Source of the DNA: Chitinilyticum litopenaei DSM 21440
Lineage (GTDB): Bacteria; Pseudomonadota; Gammaproteobacteria; Burkholderiales; Chitinibacteraceae
NCBI RefSeq assembly: GCF_000428145.1
Contig: NZ_ATZJ01000006.1
Location: 62,001 to 126,000, forward strand
DNA length: 64,000 nt
Reading direction: 5' to 3'
The position numbers and the translations under genes were made by a program. The notes below the pieces were generated by a model that was not told the DNA's origin, made no database searches, and saw only the letters and a program-made list of their open reading frames with translations. Positions 37,501-45,546 of the stretch are shown here, piece by piece (within the stretch, counting starts at the first letter, position 1; each line of letters starts with the position of its first letter).

Positions 37501-40358
37501 GCCAGCCAGCTGGCGCTGCGCTTCGCACCGCGCCCGATGTAATCCAGCGCGCCATCGGGTTTCACGCCGACCAGATACGGCGCGGACGACACCAGCACCG
37601 CGGCTTCGCCAGCCACGCCACGCCCGCTGCCAGCCTCAAAAGCGCGGGCGGTCAGGTGCAGGCGATAGGTGGCGCGCGCAAAGCGGCCGAGATTGAGCGC
37701 AAGCCTGGCGACGCCTGCCTCGTCGGTATTGGCGACCGCCAGCGTTTCCTGCACCGGCTGCTCGAACTTGCCCAGCGGTGTGAAGTGATAACCGGCATGG
37801 CGGGCAAAGCTCGGGATCGTCGGGCTCAGCACCATCTCGCCCTCGACACGGCGGCCGGCGGCCGGCGCGCCAAAGAGCTGCAGCACCGACACGCTGGCCG
37901 TCACGTCCTCGGGGCGCAACCAGCCCTCGGTCGGCGCCTTGCCCAGCGCGACATTGACCTTGAAGCGGTCAGGCTCGAAATCGCGCACCGTGACACTGCC
38001 CGAACCAATCTGCTCGCCGCGCTGGCCATCCTTCACCAGGTAGATGCCCAACTGGTAATCACCTGCCGGCGCGGTGGCGCTACTGGCGAAATCGAGCGCA
38101 TGAAAGCCCGTGGCATCGAGCCTGATGGTTTCCTTGAGCACCGGCAGCCCGCGCGGATCGGTGATCTCGGCTTCGAGCGGCAGGCCGGCCAGCTGGCCCT
38201 GCCAGTTACTGGTACGAACAATCGCGCCGAAATGCGCGGTTTCGCCGGGGCGGACCAGACCGCGGTCGCTGAACACATAGGCGCTCAACTGCTGCGGCGT
38301 CGCGGCATTTTCGACGCCGCCGATGTCGAATCGCGACATGTCGAGCATGCGCTCGTAGGCGCGGGTCAGCGGCAGGAAGGAAAAATCCTCGCCACGGCTG
38401 ACCAGGATAAGCAGCGGCTCCTTGTCGCGCTTGAAATTCTTCAGCACCGGCAGGCGCGCATGGCCGCTGGCGTCCGTTTGCGCGCTGGTCACCGCCAGGC
38501 CATTGCGACCGATCACCTCGACGCGTACCTCGGCCTGCGGCTCGCCGCTGGCGAGCGACTGCACGAAGACATCGGTCGTGCCGTCATTGGCCTTCTTGGC
38601 CAGAATGCCCAGGTCGGTCAGCAGAATCAGGCGCTGGTCATTCGGCTCCTGATACTGGCTGGACGGCGAGGCGGGGTTGAATTCGCTCATCCGCACCAGG
38701 AACAGGCCACGGCGCTCGCCACCGCCTGTTTTTGACAGATACGCGCCCAGATCCAGATGGTCGTAAACGGCCTTGCCCGGGGCGACTTCGGGCAGGGCAC
38801 GGTTTTCGACCATGCGCTCGGTCAGCGCATCGCTTGTGTGCTCGGACAACTCGGGTTTGGCAAAGCTCGAACTGTTCTCGACCAGATGCTGCAACTGCCC
38901 CGGCAATACACGACCCACCTCGATGCGCACGCCCTTCAGGCCCCGCGCCATGAAGCCGATCTTGCGCTCGCCCGACAGCGACAGCAGCGCGCCTTGTGAC
39001 AGCAGCTTCACCGCCTTCGGATAGGGCTCAACCTGGAACAGCCCGGCCTGCGCCTGTCCCGACTGGTAGCCGCCAAAACCGGCGACGCCTCTTGCCAGCG
39101 TGACGTAGACATGGCGGCCCACCGGGGCCGTGAAGCGGAAACCGTGGCTCTGGTTGTGCCGTTCTTCGCCAGGCAGTGCGGTCAGCGGCAGCGGCGTCGC
39201 GGCGTCGAGCACCTTGCGGCTCACTTGCGACATGCCCCAGTTTTCCGGCTGGCGGCGCTTGTCCGCCGGTGTATCCGGGTGGAACTCCGGCAACAGCCAG
39301 GCCTGCACCTTGCCGGCCAGCGCCTCCTGCGACACCGGCACATTGCTCTGGAAGGTCAGGATCTGCTCGGGTTCATAGCGCTCGTTGTCGACGAGCGTCA
39401 TGCCGATCTCGGCGAACTTCAGCGAATACAGGCCGGGAACGCTCACCTCGGCGTGCAGGTCTTCGGCCAGCTTGTTGCCGCCGGCCGCCGCCTTCACGCT
39501 GCGCGACAGCTCCAGCGTGATCGTACTGTCCTCGCGCGGCACCGCCAGCGGCGCCGAGTGCACATAGGCGTTGACCTTGTTGCGATCCAGCGTGACGGTG
39601 AAGGGCTTGTCGCCGCCGGCCTGCCAGTCCAGCCCGCTGCCCAGTGTCAGCTCCAGCGCAGCCTCGACGTCCTCGGCATTCACCGGATGGCTGAAGTGCA
39701 GTTGCGCAACCAGTTTCTTGAGACCGGCATCCTGCGGATCCTGATAGAACCTGGCCTCGACCAGCTTGGCGGCAAAGGCCGGCGCGCGGAATTCCGGCTC
39801 GTCATTGTCCAGCTTCACGTCGGCCTTGAGCGCGCCCTGGCGGGCGAAGCTCACCGTGAACGCTTCATCGACGGGCCATTCGCTCTTGGGCGTGAAAACC
39901 AGCCGGCGGTCGGTTTCCCACTGCCAGCTGCCGGCCACCTGTGGCTCAAGCACAATGCCGGCGGCCTTGTCGGCGACGTCGAAGGGCTTTTCGATGCGCT
40001 CCAGCGGCGCAACGGCTTCGGCGAACTCGATGATCAGTGGATTGGGACTGGGGCGCTCGACCTCGTAATCGGTAGGCTCTGGCGCCGTGACGGTGACGGC
40101 AACCAGCAGCGGCTTTGGCAGGCTCTGGTACCAGCGCCAGCCCTGCCAGCCGCCAACAGCCAGCCCCGCCACCAGCAGCGCCAGCACGGCGGCCAGCCTG
40201 GGGCGGGCCAGCAGCGCGCAAGCGCAGCGGCACAGCCGGCACCCCAGCCAGCGCAACCAGCCCGGCGCCTGCCAGTGCCCGAAGAGCAGAACCAGCATGC
40301 GGCCCAGCGCGCCGCACACCGCATTCATCCCTGCCGCCATCCACCCGAGTCGCGCCAT
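34518..40358 (-). CDS. yfhM: Bacterial alpha-2-macroglobulin (YfhM/MagD type)
   Basis: 1946 residues. A periplasmic protease trap thought to guard the envelope together with PBP1C. The thioester motif CTEQ is present with Cys1473 (DYPYGCTEQ), so it should be able to capture attackers covalently. The N-terminus has a single membrane helix (about 50-70), not the lipobox of E. coli YfhM, so it is probably anchored by the helix. Macroglobulin repeats, a bait-like region and the alpha/alpha toroid with the thioester follow. The ATG at 40358 is chosen; a TTG three codons upstream is possible. Ends overlapping pbpC by one base. Confidence 0.93.
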   Translation of the reverse strand: MARLGWMAAGMNAVCGALGRMLVLLFGHWQAPGWLRWLGCRLCRCACALLARPRLAAVLALLVAGLAVGGWQGWRWYQSLPKPLLVAVTVTAPEPTDYEVERPSPNPLIIEFAEAVAPLERIEKPFDVADKAAGIVLEPQVAGSWQWETDRRLVFTPKSEWPVDEAFTVSFARQGALKADVKLDNDEPEFRAPAFAAKLVEARFYQDPQDAGLKKLVAQLHFSHPVNAEDVEAALELTLGSGLDWQAGGDKPFTVTLDRNKVNAYVHSAPLAVPREDSTITLELSRSVKAAAGGNKLAEDLHAEVSVPGLYSLKFAEIGMTLVDNERYEPEQILTFQSNVPVSQEALAGKVQAWLLPEFHPDTPADKRRQPENWGMSQVSRKVLDAATPLPLTALPGEERHNQSHGFRFTAPVGRHVYVTLARGVAGFGGYQSGQAQAGLFQVEPYPKAVKLLSQGALLSLSGERKIGFMARGLKGVRIEVGRVLPGQLQHLVENSSSFAKPELSEHTSDALTERMVENRALPEVAPGKAVYDHLDLGAYLSKTGGGERRGLFLVRMSEFNPASPSSQYQEPNDQRLILLTDLGILAKKANDGTTDVFVQSLASGEPQAEVRVEVIGRNGLAVTSAQTDASGHARLPVLKNFKRDKEPLLILVSRGEDFSFLPLTRAYERMLDMSRFDIGGVENAATPQQLSAYVFSDRGLVRPGETAHFGAIVRTSNWQGQLAGLPLEAEITDPRGLPVLKETIRLDATGFHALDFASSATAPAGDYQLGIYLVKDGQRGEQIGSGSVTVRDFEPDRFKVNVALGKAPTEGWLRPEDVTASVSVLQLFGAPAAGRRVEGEMVLSPTIPSFARHAGYHFTPLGKFEQPVQETLAVANTDEAGVARLALNLGRFARATYRLHLTARAFEAGSGRGVAGEAAVLVSSAPYLVGVKPDGALDYIGRGAKRSASWLAVGPDLAPRAVGDLKLAWVERRYVSVLTKQGDGTYKYESRKKEVLREEKALSLPAAASNLSLPTAEPGDFALIVKDAEGNELNRLEYSVAGDANLSRSLERNAELQLKLNKRDYAPGETVELNIRAPYTGAGLITIERDKVYQHVWFKADTTSSVQKIVVPEGLEGNAYVSVQFLRDPASSEVFMSPLSYGVAPFAINRDRRKLDVKVGVSAEARPGQQLAMTLQSTQPGRAVLVAVDEGILQVARYKTPAPLDFFFQKKSLDVQTSQILDLLLPEFSRLQAAAAPGGDAEGALGRHLNPFKRKRQPPVAYWSGMLDIGPQAKTLNWQIPDTYNGKLRVFAVAVNADRIGVHEVGVVVKGDLILSPNVPPAVTPGDEFTVSVGVFNNMPQRAKVNIQATLGRGLQIVKGPVALDLAPQQEQVAELTVRATEVLGDMPVRFVASAANLPGKQGRAVDSISVRPASAYRTQLTVASFSKDSMQQPLTRALYPEHRKVTIAAGGSPLVWATGLAQYLDDYPYGCTEQLVSKALPALLLTPAAERGSGRALQVFQSTLRTLRERQGDDGGFGLWGISPQGSELASLHAMQYLVEARERGLAVPPDMLRLGEDWLEQRAAGESRGLSGARDRAQAIYLLSRMGVMTSGHLASLQQELDRRYAKVWQRDLTAAYVAASYKLLKQEALAGKVLSGVPWRGEQQVAQDDPYYDGLRHDAGKLYLIAKHFPVEAGQLKPEVLNRLGQQISVQRYQSLTAAYLLLALDAWDAQARASGLSVSASELRGGQPVALTLPAGLQARAPLSAQAEGVSLQRKGEGPAFYALAESGFDRKTPATELKQGLEITRDYLGVDGKELKSPKIGEEFLIRLRVRATGKQGVAQVALVDLLPGGVEVVYRSPAKEEQGPQGDSGEGMEEEAAVPAWQPQIGEPKQSNWPLESLDVREDRVVLYGYVGAEAQTFVYRVRATHAGSYTAPAPFAEAMYQRSIQARGLPGKLQIVKP

Positions 40359-40544
40359 ATTTTTCAACCAGAGTCAGTGAAATGACATGATTCTAGTCGA
40401 GCTGTCTGACCGCGCCCATTAAATCTGCCAGCGGGCGACGCCAGTGTGACGCGCCCCACTTCCGCCTGGCCCGGCTGCGTGAAAATCCCGGCTTGCCCGG
40501 GGCGCTTTCATCTGTTAAAACCGCGACTTACTCCGGAAACCGAC

Positions 40545-41138
40545 ATGCTGATTCGCAAGCTCTTCAAGTTCGAAAGCGCGCACATCGTGCGCAACTGCAG
40601 CACCCAGCGCTGCAGCACCTCCATCCATGGCCACAGCTACAAGGTTGAAGTCCTGCTCGAAGCGCACGCGCTCGACCAGGGGCAGATGGTTTACGACTTC
40701 GGGCTGATGAAGGGCAATATCCGCGATGTGATCGACGCCTTCGATCACGCGATCTGCTTCTGGGACCGCGACGACGCCGAATACATTCGCCTGTGCAAGC
40801 AATTCTCCGCGCGCTGGATTGCCATGCCGGTCTCGCCCTCGGCCGAGCAATTCGCCCGGATGTTCTTCGTGATCATCGACCGCATCCTGCAGCAGACGAT
40901 AATGGCAAACGGCGAAAGCGATGTCGTGCTGCACTCGGTGATCGCGCATGAAACCGAAACCGGCTACGCGCAGGCCTTCCGCCACGATGCCTACAATCCG
41001 CGCATGGGCGACATCCGCCTGGAAGACATCGAATTTTCGGCGCAATGCCAGGCCGAATGGCGCGACCCGGAGCTCTACCGCAAGCTGCTTGCCGGCGCGC
41101 GTTTTGAGAATACGGCGCCACCTCGCCAGATACCCTGA
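40545..41138 (+). CDS. queD: 6-pyruvoyl-tetrahydropterin synthase / QueD family protein
   Basis: 197 residues, longer than the usual QueD (about 120). FKFESAHIV and SIHGHSYKVEV supply the three zinc-binding His residues, and HDAYNPR and the Glu in the VIAHETETGYA stretch are probable catalytic or substrate contacts. A DFGLMKGNIRDVIDAFDHA block, typical of the family, follows. QueD makes 6-carboxytetrahydropterin for queuosine; related enzymes act in biopterin synthesis. No other queuosine gene is nearby, so the exact reaction is inferred. The start at 40545 (MLIRKLF) fits the family; an earlier frame start adds 33 residues. Confidence 0.8.
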   Translation: MLIRKLFKFESAHIVRNCSTQRCSTSIHGHSYKVEVLLEAHALDQGQMVYDFGLMKGNIRDVIDAFDHAICFWDRDDAEYIRLCKQFSARWIAMPVSPSAEQFARMFFVIIDRILQQTIMANGESDVVLHSVIAHETETGYAQAFRHDAYNPRMGDIRLEDIEFSAQCQAEWRDPELYRKLLAGARFENTAPPRQIP

Positions 41139-41156
41139 AAGGGATATGGCTGCGGC

Positions 41157-42263
41157 CTATATCTCATCGAGGTCCTGAGGCAATACGGCAATAGCAAGCA
41201 GAAACAGCATGGCGCCGTAGGGCCAGAGATCGGAAATGATGGCCGACAGGCCGTTGAAGTGCTGCAGATGGCCATACTGCCAGCGAAACAGCGGCAGCAT
41301 CGCCGTCCATTGCGGTGTCAGCGGCCACAGCCAGCTCACCACATTGGCGGCCAGCAAAGCCAGCAGGCCCAGCACGGCGCGCCAGCGCCGCTGCAGGCGC
41401 CACAGCACCAGCAGCAGGGCCGCTCCCAGCAGCGCGCCGACCACCACCATGCTGTTGAGCCAGGCAAAGAACATCGCCGGCTTGAGCAGCATGCCGGCAA
41501 AGGCCAGCTTCACCAGCAGGCCGACACCCAGTACGCGACGCATCGCCCGTGGCCCCTGCCAGGTGTGCTTCATCAGCACCGACACATACAGCGCCACGCC
41601 GAGCAGGTTCAGCATCACGCCGCCGGATTCGAGCAGGCGCAGGAACAGCGCCGGATCGGCAATGGGCGAGATAAAGGGCTGCGGCAAACCTTGCGGCTCG
41701 ACCACGACGCCAAGAAAGGGCTGCGATGGATCAAACTGGGTGATGAACCAGAACAGCAGCCACACCAGCCCCCACTCGACCAGTACGCCCGGCGCAAAAT
41801 TGGCGTGCCGCAGCACCAGCCAGTGCCGCTGCAGGCTGCGCCGCGACAGCATGGCCGCCAGCAGTGCACCCAGCAGCGCGCCGCTGCCATTGCTGAGGAT
41901 GTCGAGGTTGGAAGCAATCCGGCCGGGCAGGAATTGCTGGATGAATTCCACAGCGGCGGACAGCCCCGTGCCCAGCAGCACGGCCACCGGCAAGGCCGCA
42001 CGGCGTGGCCGCCAGCTCAGCAGCAGGGCGGCGCCCAGCGGCAGATAGGCCAGCACGTTCACTGCATTGTCGAACACGGTGAAGTAATACGGCAGCGGAT
42101 AGCTGTAAAACGCAAATACCGGCTCGCCGGTGAAGCGCCAGCCGGTAAAGGGATAGAGGCTGACGATCAGCAGCACCAGCACATAGGCCAGCGCAAAGGC
42201 GGGAGCCATGCGCGTGGGCACCATGCGGCGGGCAAGGTAGCTGATCGGGGGCAGCGAAGTCAT
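41157..42263 (-). CDS. VanZ-like family membrane protein
   Basis: 368 residues with about nine hydrophobic helices. The first half is a VanZ-like domain: YPFTGWRF, then NVLAYLPLGAALLL, then AAVEFIQQFLPGRIASNLDILSNGSGALLG, whose conserved E-x-x-Q and DxxxN residues are typical. The second half is a further membrane region without a clear family. VanZ-like proteins are widespread; most have no known role. The start at 42263 (MTSLPPISY) is preferred. It is convergent with the QueD-like gene; the 18 bases between hold a short imperfect palindrome. Confidence 0.8.
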   Translation of the reverse strand: MTSLPPISYLARRMVPTRMAPAFALAYVLVLLIVSLYPFTGWRFTGEPVFAFYSYPLPYYFTVFDNAVNVLAYLPLGAALLLSWRPRRAALPVAVLLGTGLSAAVEFIQQFLPGRIASNLDILSNGSGALLGALLAAMLSRRSLQRHWLVLRHANFAPGVLVEWGLVWLLFWFITQFDPSQPFLGVVVEPQGLPQPFISPIADPALFLRLLESGGVMLNLLGVALYVSVLMKHTWQGPRAMRRVLGVGLLVKLAFAGMLLKPAMFFAWLNSMVVVGALLGAALLLVLWRLQRRWRAVLGLLALLAANVVSWLWPLTPQWTAMLPLFRWQYGHLQHFNGLSAIISDLWPYGAMLFLLAIAVLPQDLDEI

Positions 42264-42346
42264 GATGGCGGGTTCGGGTCCGGATAGGCCGGGGTTCACG
42301 GGCAGCAGCGGGATGGGGCAATTTTACGATCAGCCCGCCGCCGGCA

Positions 42347-42375
42347 GCAAAAAAGGCGCGCCACCGGCGCGCCTT
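42347..42375 (-). terminator. Terminator of potF
   Basis: Perfect 10-base stem AAGGCGCGCC/GGCGCGCCTT with a 3-base loop. On the minus strand it is followed by a run of six T, 21 bases past the potF stop. Confidence 0.92.
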
Positions 42376-42396
42376 GTTCCGGGCTGGCTCGTGCGC

Positions 42397-43455
42397 TTAG
42401 CGGGCGGTCTTCACCTGGGTCCACAGCTTGTTCAGCTCGCGCAGCTGCTTGCCTTCCAGCGCGTTGAGCTGCTGCAGCTTCTTCTGAGCGTCGGCATTCG
42501 GGAATACGGCGGAAATCGCCTTGATTTCCGGCTTCACAAAGGCGGCGGCGGCATTGTTCGGGTTGCCCGAACCGATCATGTTGGTCAGCTCGGAGGAGTT
42601 CTTGCCATCCAGCATGAAGTTGATGAAACGGTGCGCCAGATCCGGGCGCGGTGCGTTCTTCAGCACCATCATGCTGTCCACCGACAGGGTGTTGCCTTCC
42701 TTCTGCAGCGTGTAGTTCAGGTTGAACTTGCGCTTGGCAGCCTTGGCGTCCTGCTGGGCCTGGAACATGTCGTTCGAGTAGCCGTGAGCGACCCAGATAT
42801 TGCCGACGGTCAGTTCCTTGATGTAGGACTGGGTGTTGAAGGCGGCCCAGAAGGGCTTGGCCTTCTTGATGGTTTCCGCGGCTTTCTTCCACTCTTCCGG
42901 ATTGGTCGAGTTGGCGGAGAAGCCGTTGTACATCAGCGCGGCGGCAAACAGCTCGCGGCTGTCATCCAGCACGGTGACCTTGCCCTTGATCTTGGCGAGG
43001 ATGGCCGGGTCGAAAATCACCGCCCAGCTGCCGGCATCGATGCCCAGTTCCTTCAGCTTGGTTTCGTTGTAGCCCAGCAGCGTGGTGGTGAAGGCATACG
43101 GCAGCGAATACTGGTTACCCTTGTCGAACTGGCTGTTCAGGAAGGCCGGATTGACGTTCTTGGCGTTACCGAGCTTGGCCTTGTCCAGCGGCAGCACGAG
43201 ATTCTGCTTCACCAGCGGCGGAATCGCGAAGCCGGTCGGCACGATCACGTCGTAGCCCTTGGCGCCAGCGGACAGCTTGGCCAGCATTTCTTCCATCGCG
43301 CCGTAGTAATCCTGCACGACCTTGCACTTGCAGTCGGCTTCGAAGCGCTTCACGGTTTCCGGAGCGATGTAGTTGTTCCAGTTGTACACGTGCAGCACGT
43401 CTTCGGCGTGTGCGGCACCAGCGGCCATCATCAGCGCAAGCAGCAGTTTTTTCAT
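42397..43455 (-). CDS. potF: Polyamine (putrescine) ABC transporter, periplasmic binding protein
   Basis: 352 residues. Signal peptide MKKLLLALMMAAGAAHA, mature start EDVLHVYNWNNYIAPETV, the hallmark of PotD/PotF-type polyamine receptors. YDVIVPTGF, YAFTTTLLGYN and SSELTNMIGSGNPNNAA are further family stretches. It delivers putrescine or spermidine to the PotG-PotH-PotI transporter encoded upstream on the same strand. It is 354 bases beyond potI, behind a terminator-like hairpin and a 47-base repeat, so it probably has its own promoter and is expressed at a different level. Confidence 0.92.
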   Translation of the reverse strand: MKKLLLALMMAAGAAHAEDVLHVYNWNNYIAPETVKRFEADCKCKVVQDYYGAMEEMLAKLSAGAKGYDVIVPTGFAIPPLVKQNLVLPLDKAKLGNAKNVNPAFLNSQFDKGNQYSLPYAFTTTLLGYNETKLKELGIDAGSWAVIFDPAILAKIKGKVTVLDDSRELFAAALMYNGFSANSTNPEEWKKAAETIKKAKPFWAAFNTQSYIKELTVGNIWVAHGYSNDMFQAQQDAKAAKRKFNLNYTLQKEGNTLSVDSMMVLKNAPRPDLAHRFINFMLDGKNSSELTNMIGSGNPNNAAAAFVKPEIKAISAVFPNADAQKKLQQLNALEGKQLRELNKLWTQVKTAR

Positions 43456-43666
43456 CTCGCAAATTCCCGGACTAAAGGCAATCGAAAAAGGCTGGCCCGC
43501 ACTGCGGCGCAGGCTGGCAGCGGGATGCACCCACCCCGGGCGCCCCGCGCGGATTATGCCACGCTTTACCCAAAACGGCCGGTCGCCCGCCTTGCGCTGT
43601 CGCGTATTCGCCGCGCCATGCCGGGGGGCAACATTGCCGCGAAGTCCGCAAAACGATACATGGCAA

Positions 43667-43713
43667 TGTATAGCCATACAACCAAACACAGGAAATGGCT
43701 GCACAGCCATACC
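43667..43713 (+). repeat. 47-base imperfect palindrome, copy 6
   Basis: TGTAT-N8-AACC-N13 ending GGAAAT-GGCT-N8-ATACC. The right half is perfect and the left arm has one or two changes. It lies in the 354-base gap between potI and potF; apart from this repeat and the hairpin at 43758-43790 I see nothing in the gap. Confidence 0.75.
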
Positions 43714-43757
43714 CTTTAATGCCAAGCAGAACAGCCATGCTCGGCGGCAGCAAGGCA

Positions 43758-43790
43758 AAACGGCCGGCGGGAAGATCCGGCCGGCCGTTT
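43758..43790 (-). terminator. Terminator-like hairpin after potI
   Basis: 10-base arms AAACGGCCGG/CCGGCCGTTT with a 13-base loop, 19 bases past the potI stop. On the minus strand a four-T run follows. Confidence 0.75.
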
Positions 43791-43809
43791 CGCGGGGGAT
43801 ACGCGCGAC

Positions 43810-44589
43810 TTATTCGGCGCGCAGGGCGTTGGGCGCCACCCTGCTCACGATCAGGATCAGCGACAGCGTCAGCATCATCAGCAGTGTCGATACCGCGTTG
43901 ACCTCCGGATTGAGCTTCATCGGCACCTTCACGCGCGAGTAGATTTCCAGCGGCAGCGTATTGGAGCCGACGCCGGCGGTGAAGAAGCTGATCACGAAAT
44001 CATCAATCGACAGCGTGAACGCCATCAGCGCGCCGGCGATGATGCCGGGCATGATCAAGGGCAGCGTGATCTTGCGAAACGCCATCAACGGCGTCGCGCC
44101 CAGATCCCGCGCAGCTTCCACCAGCGACTCGTCCATGCCCTGCAGGCGCGAGCGCACGACAATCGCCACAAAGCCGATGCAGAACGCAATGTGCGACAGC
44201 GTGATCGACACCAGGCCCAGCGTCATGTTCAGCATCACGAAAAAAATCAGCAGCGACACGCCCATCAGGATTTCCGGGATGGCGATCGGCGTGAGCACCA
44301 GCACCGGCAACAACCGCAGCCGCCACTTGTACATCGCAAAACCGGCCAGCGTGCCCAGCACGGTGGCGACCACGCAGGTCACCAGGCCGATGATCAGCGT
44401 GTTCATCGCCGCTTCCAGCATCACCTCGTCGTTGAACAGCATCACGTACCACTTCAGCGTGAAGCCGACCCATTCCGCATTCAGATTGGAATCGTTGAAC
44501 GAGAACAGCACAACAATCGCCAGTGGCAAATAGAGAAAGGCATAGACGGCAATCGCCGAACCCCATACCCAGCGGGAAACCTTGTTCAT
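43810..44589 (-). CDS. potI: Polyamine ABC transporter permease PotI
   Basis: 259 residues with six membrane helices, as expected for PotI/PotC. The cytoplasmic EAA loop that contacts the ATPase is SLVEAARDLGATPLMAFRKI, followed by TLPLIMPGII. The start at 44589 (MNKVSRWVW) is four bases after the potH stop, so the two are co-translated. It forms the inner-membrane channel with PotH. SIDDFVISFF near the C-terminal half is a typical PotI/PotC stretch. Confidence 0.93.
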   Translation of the reverse strand: MNKVSRWVWGSAIAVYAFLYLPLAIVVLFSFNDSNLNAEWVGFTLKWYVMLFNDEVMLEAAMNTLIIGLVTCVVATVLGTLAGFAMYKWRLRLLPVLVLTPIAIPEILMGVSLLIFFVMLNMTLGLVSITLSHIAFCIGFVAIVVRSRLQGMDESLVEAARDLGATPLMAFRKITLPLIMPGIIAGALMAFTLSIDDFVISFFTAGVGSNTLPLEIYSRVKVPMKLNPEVNAVSTLLMMLTLSLILIVSRVAPNALRAE

Positions 44590-44593
44590 GTCG

Positions 44594-45535
44594 TCAATCC
44601 TTCTTCTTGCCGCGGCTGCCCGCCCAGGCGGCAACCAGCGCCAGCAGCAGCACCGAGAGGGTCAGCATGATCGACAGCACCGAGCCGAACGGCCAGTCGC
44701 GGCTGTCGAGGTACTGCTGCTTGATCAGATTGCCGATCATCATGCTGTTGGTCCCGCCCAAGAGGTCGGGGATGGCGAACATGCCCAGCGCCGGAATGAA
44801 CACCAGCGCGACACCAGCCCATACCCCCGGCAGCGACAGCGGCCAGGTCACGCGCCAGAAGCGCTGCCAGGCGTTTGCCCCCAGATCCTGCGCGGCGTCG
44901 AGCAGTGACATGTCGTGCTTTTCCAGATTGGCGTACAGCGGCAGCACCATGAAGGGCAGGTGCACGTAGACGAGGCCCACGATCACGGCGAACTCGGAAA
45001 AGAGCAGCGACACCGGCTCGATGCCGAAGACGCCCAGCACGCCATTGACCGCCTGGCTGAAATAGCTCTGCGGGCCGAGAATGATCATCCACGCATAAAC
45101 GCGGATCAGGAAATTCGACCAGAACGGCAGGATTACCAGCAAGACCAGCAGGTCGCGGGTTTTCTTGTGGCTGCGTGCGATCAGCCAGGACAGCGGGTAG
45201 GCCAGGATCAGGCAGATCAGCGTGGTCAGGCCGGCGTACCAGAAGGACTTGAGAAAGAGCTCGATGTAGATCGAGTCTTCAAAGAAGCGGCCGAAATTTT
45301 CGAAGGTCAGGTAGTCGCGCCAGGTATCCAGCGTGATCAGCACGGTTTGCTTGCCGGTTTCCGGATCGGTTTCGACCAGCGGCAGCAGGCCGCCGTAGTC
45401 GCCCGGAAAGCGGAAGGCGGCGAACACCATGATCAGTGCCGGCAGGGCAAAGAACACCAGCAGGTAGACCAGCGGCGGCGCGGAAATCAGCCATTTGGCA
45501 AAGCGCCCACCGATGCCATAAACGGGTTTCGACAT
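44594..45535 (-). CDS. potH: Polyamine ABC transporter permease PotH
   Basis: 313 residues with six membrane helices and a long first periplasmic loop, as in PotH/PotB. The EAA loop is MSLLDAAQDLGANAWQRFWR, followed by VTWPLSLPGV. LPFWSNFLIRVYAWM and IPDLLGGTNSMMIGNLI are conserved PotH stretches. The start at 45535 (MSKPVYG) lies 11 bases after the potG stop. With PotI it forms the membrane pore of the polyamine importer. Confidence 0.93.
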   Translation of the reverse strand: MSKPVYGIGGRFAKWLISAPPLVYLLVFFALPALIMVFAAFRFPGDYGGLLPLVETDPETGKQTVLITLDTWRDYLTFENFGRFFEDSIYIELFLKSFWYAGLTTLICLILAYPLSWLIARSHKKTRDLLVLLVILPFWSNFLIRVYAWMIILGPQSYFSQAVNGVLGVFGIEPVSLLFSEFAVIVGLVYVHLPFMVLPLYANLEKHDMSLLDAAQDLGANAWQRFWRVTWPLSLPGVWAGVALVFIPALGMFAIPDLLGGTNSMMIGNLIKQQYLDSRDWPFGSVLSIMLTLSVLLLALVAAWAGSRGKKKD

Positions 45536-45546
45536 CGCGTCAGTCC

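Noticed and set aside
35343..38735. 1130-residue open frame on the plus strand
   Set aside because: Antisense to the alpha-2-macroglobulin gene, with atypical amino-acid content and no motif.
41118..41164. Possible ninth copy of the 47-base palindrome after the QueD-like gene
   Set aside because: GGCT is present at the right place but the left arm, AGCC and ATACC are not; only a local palindrome remains.
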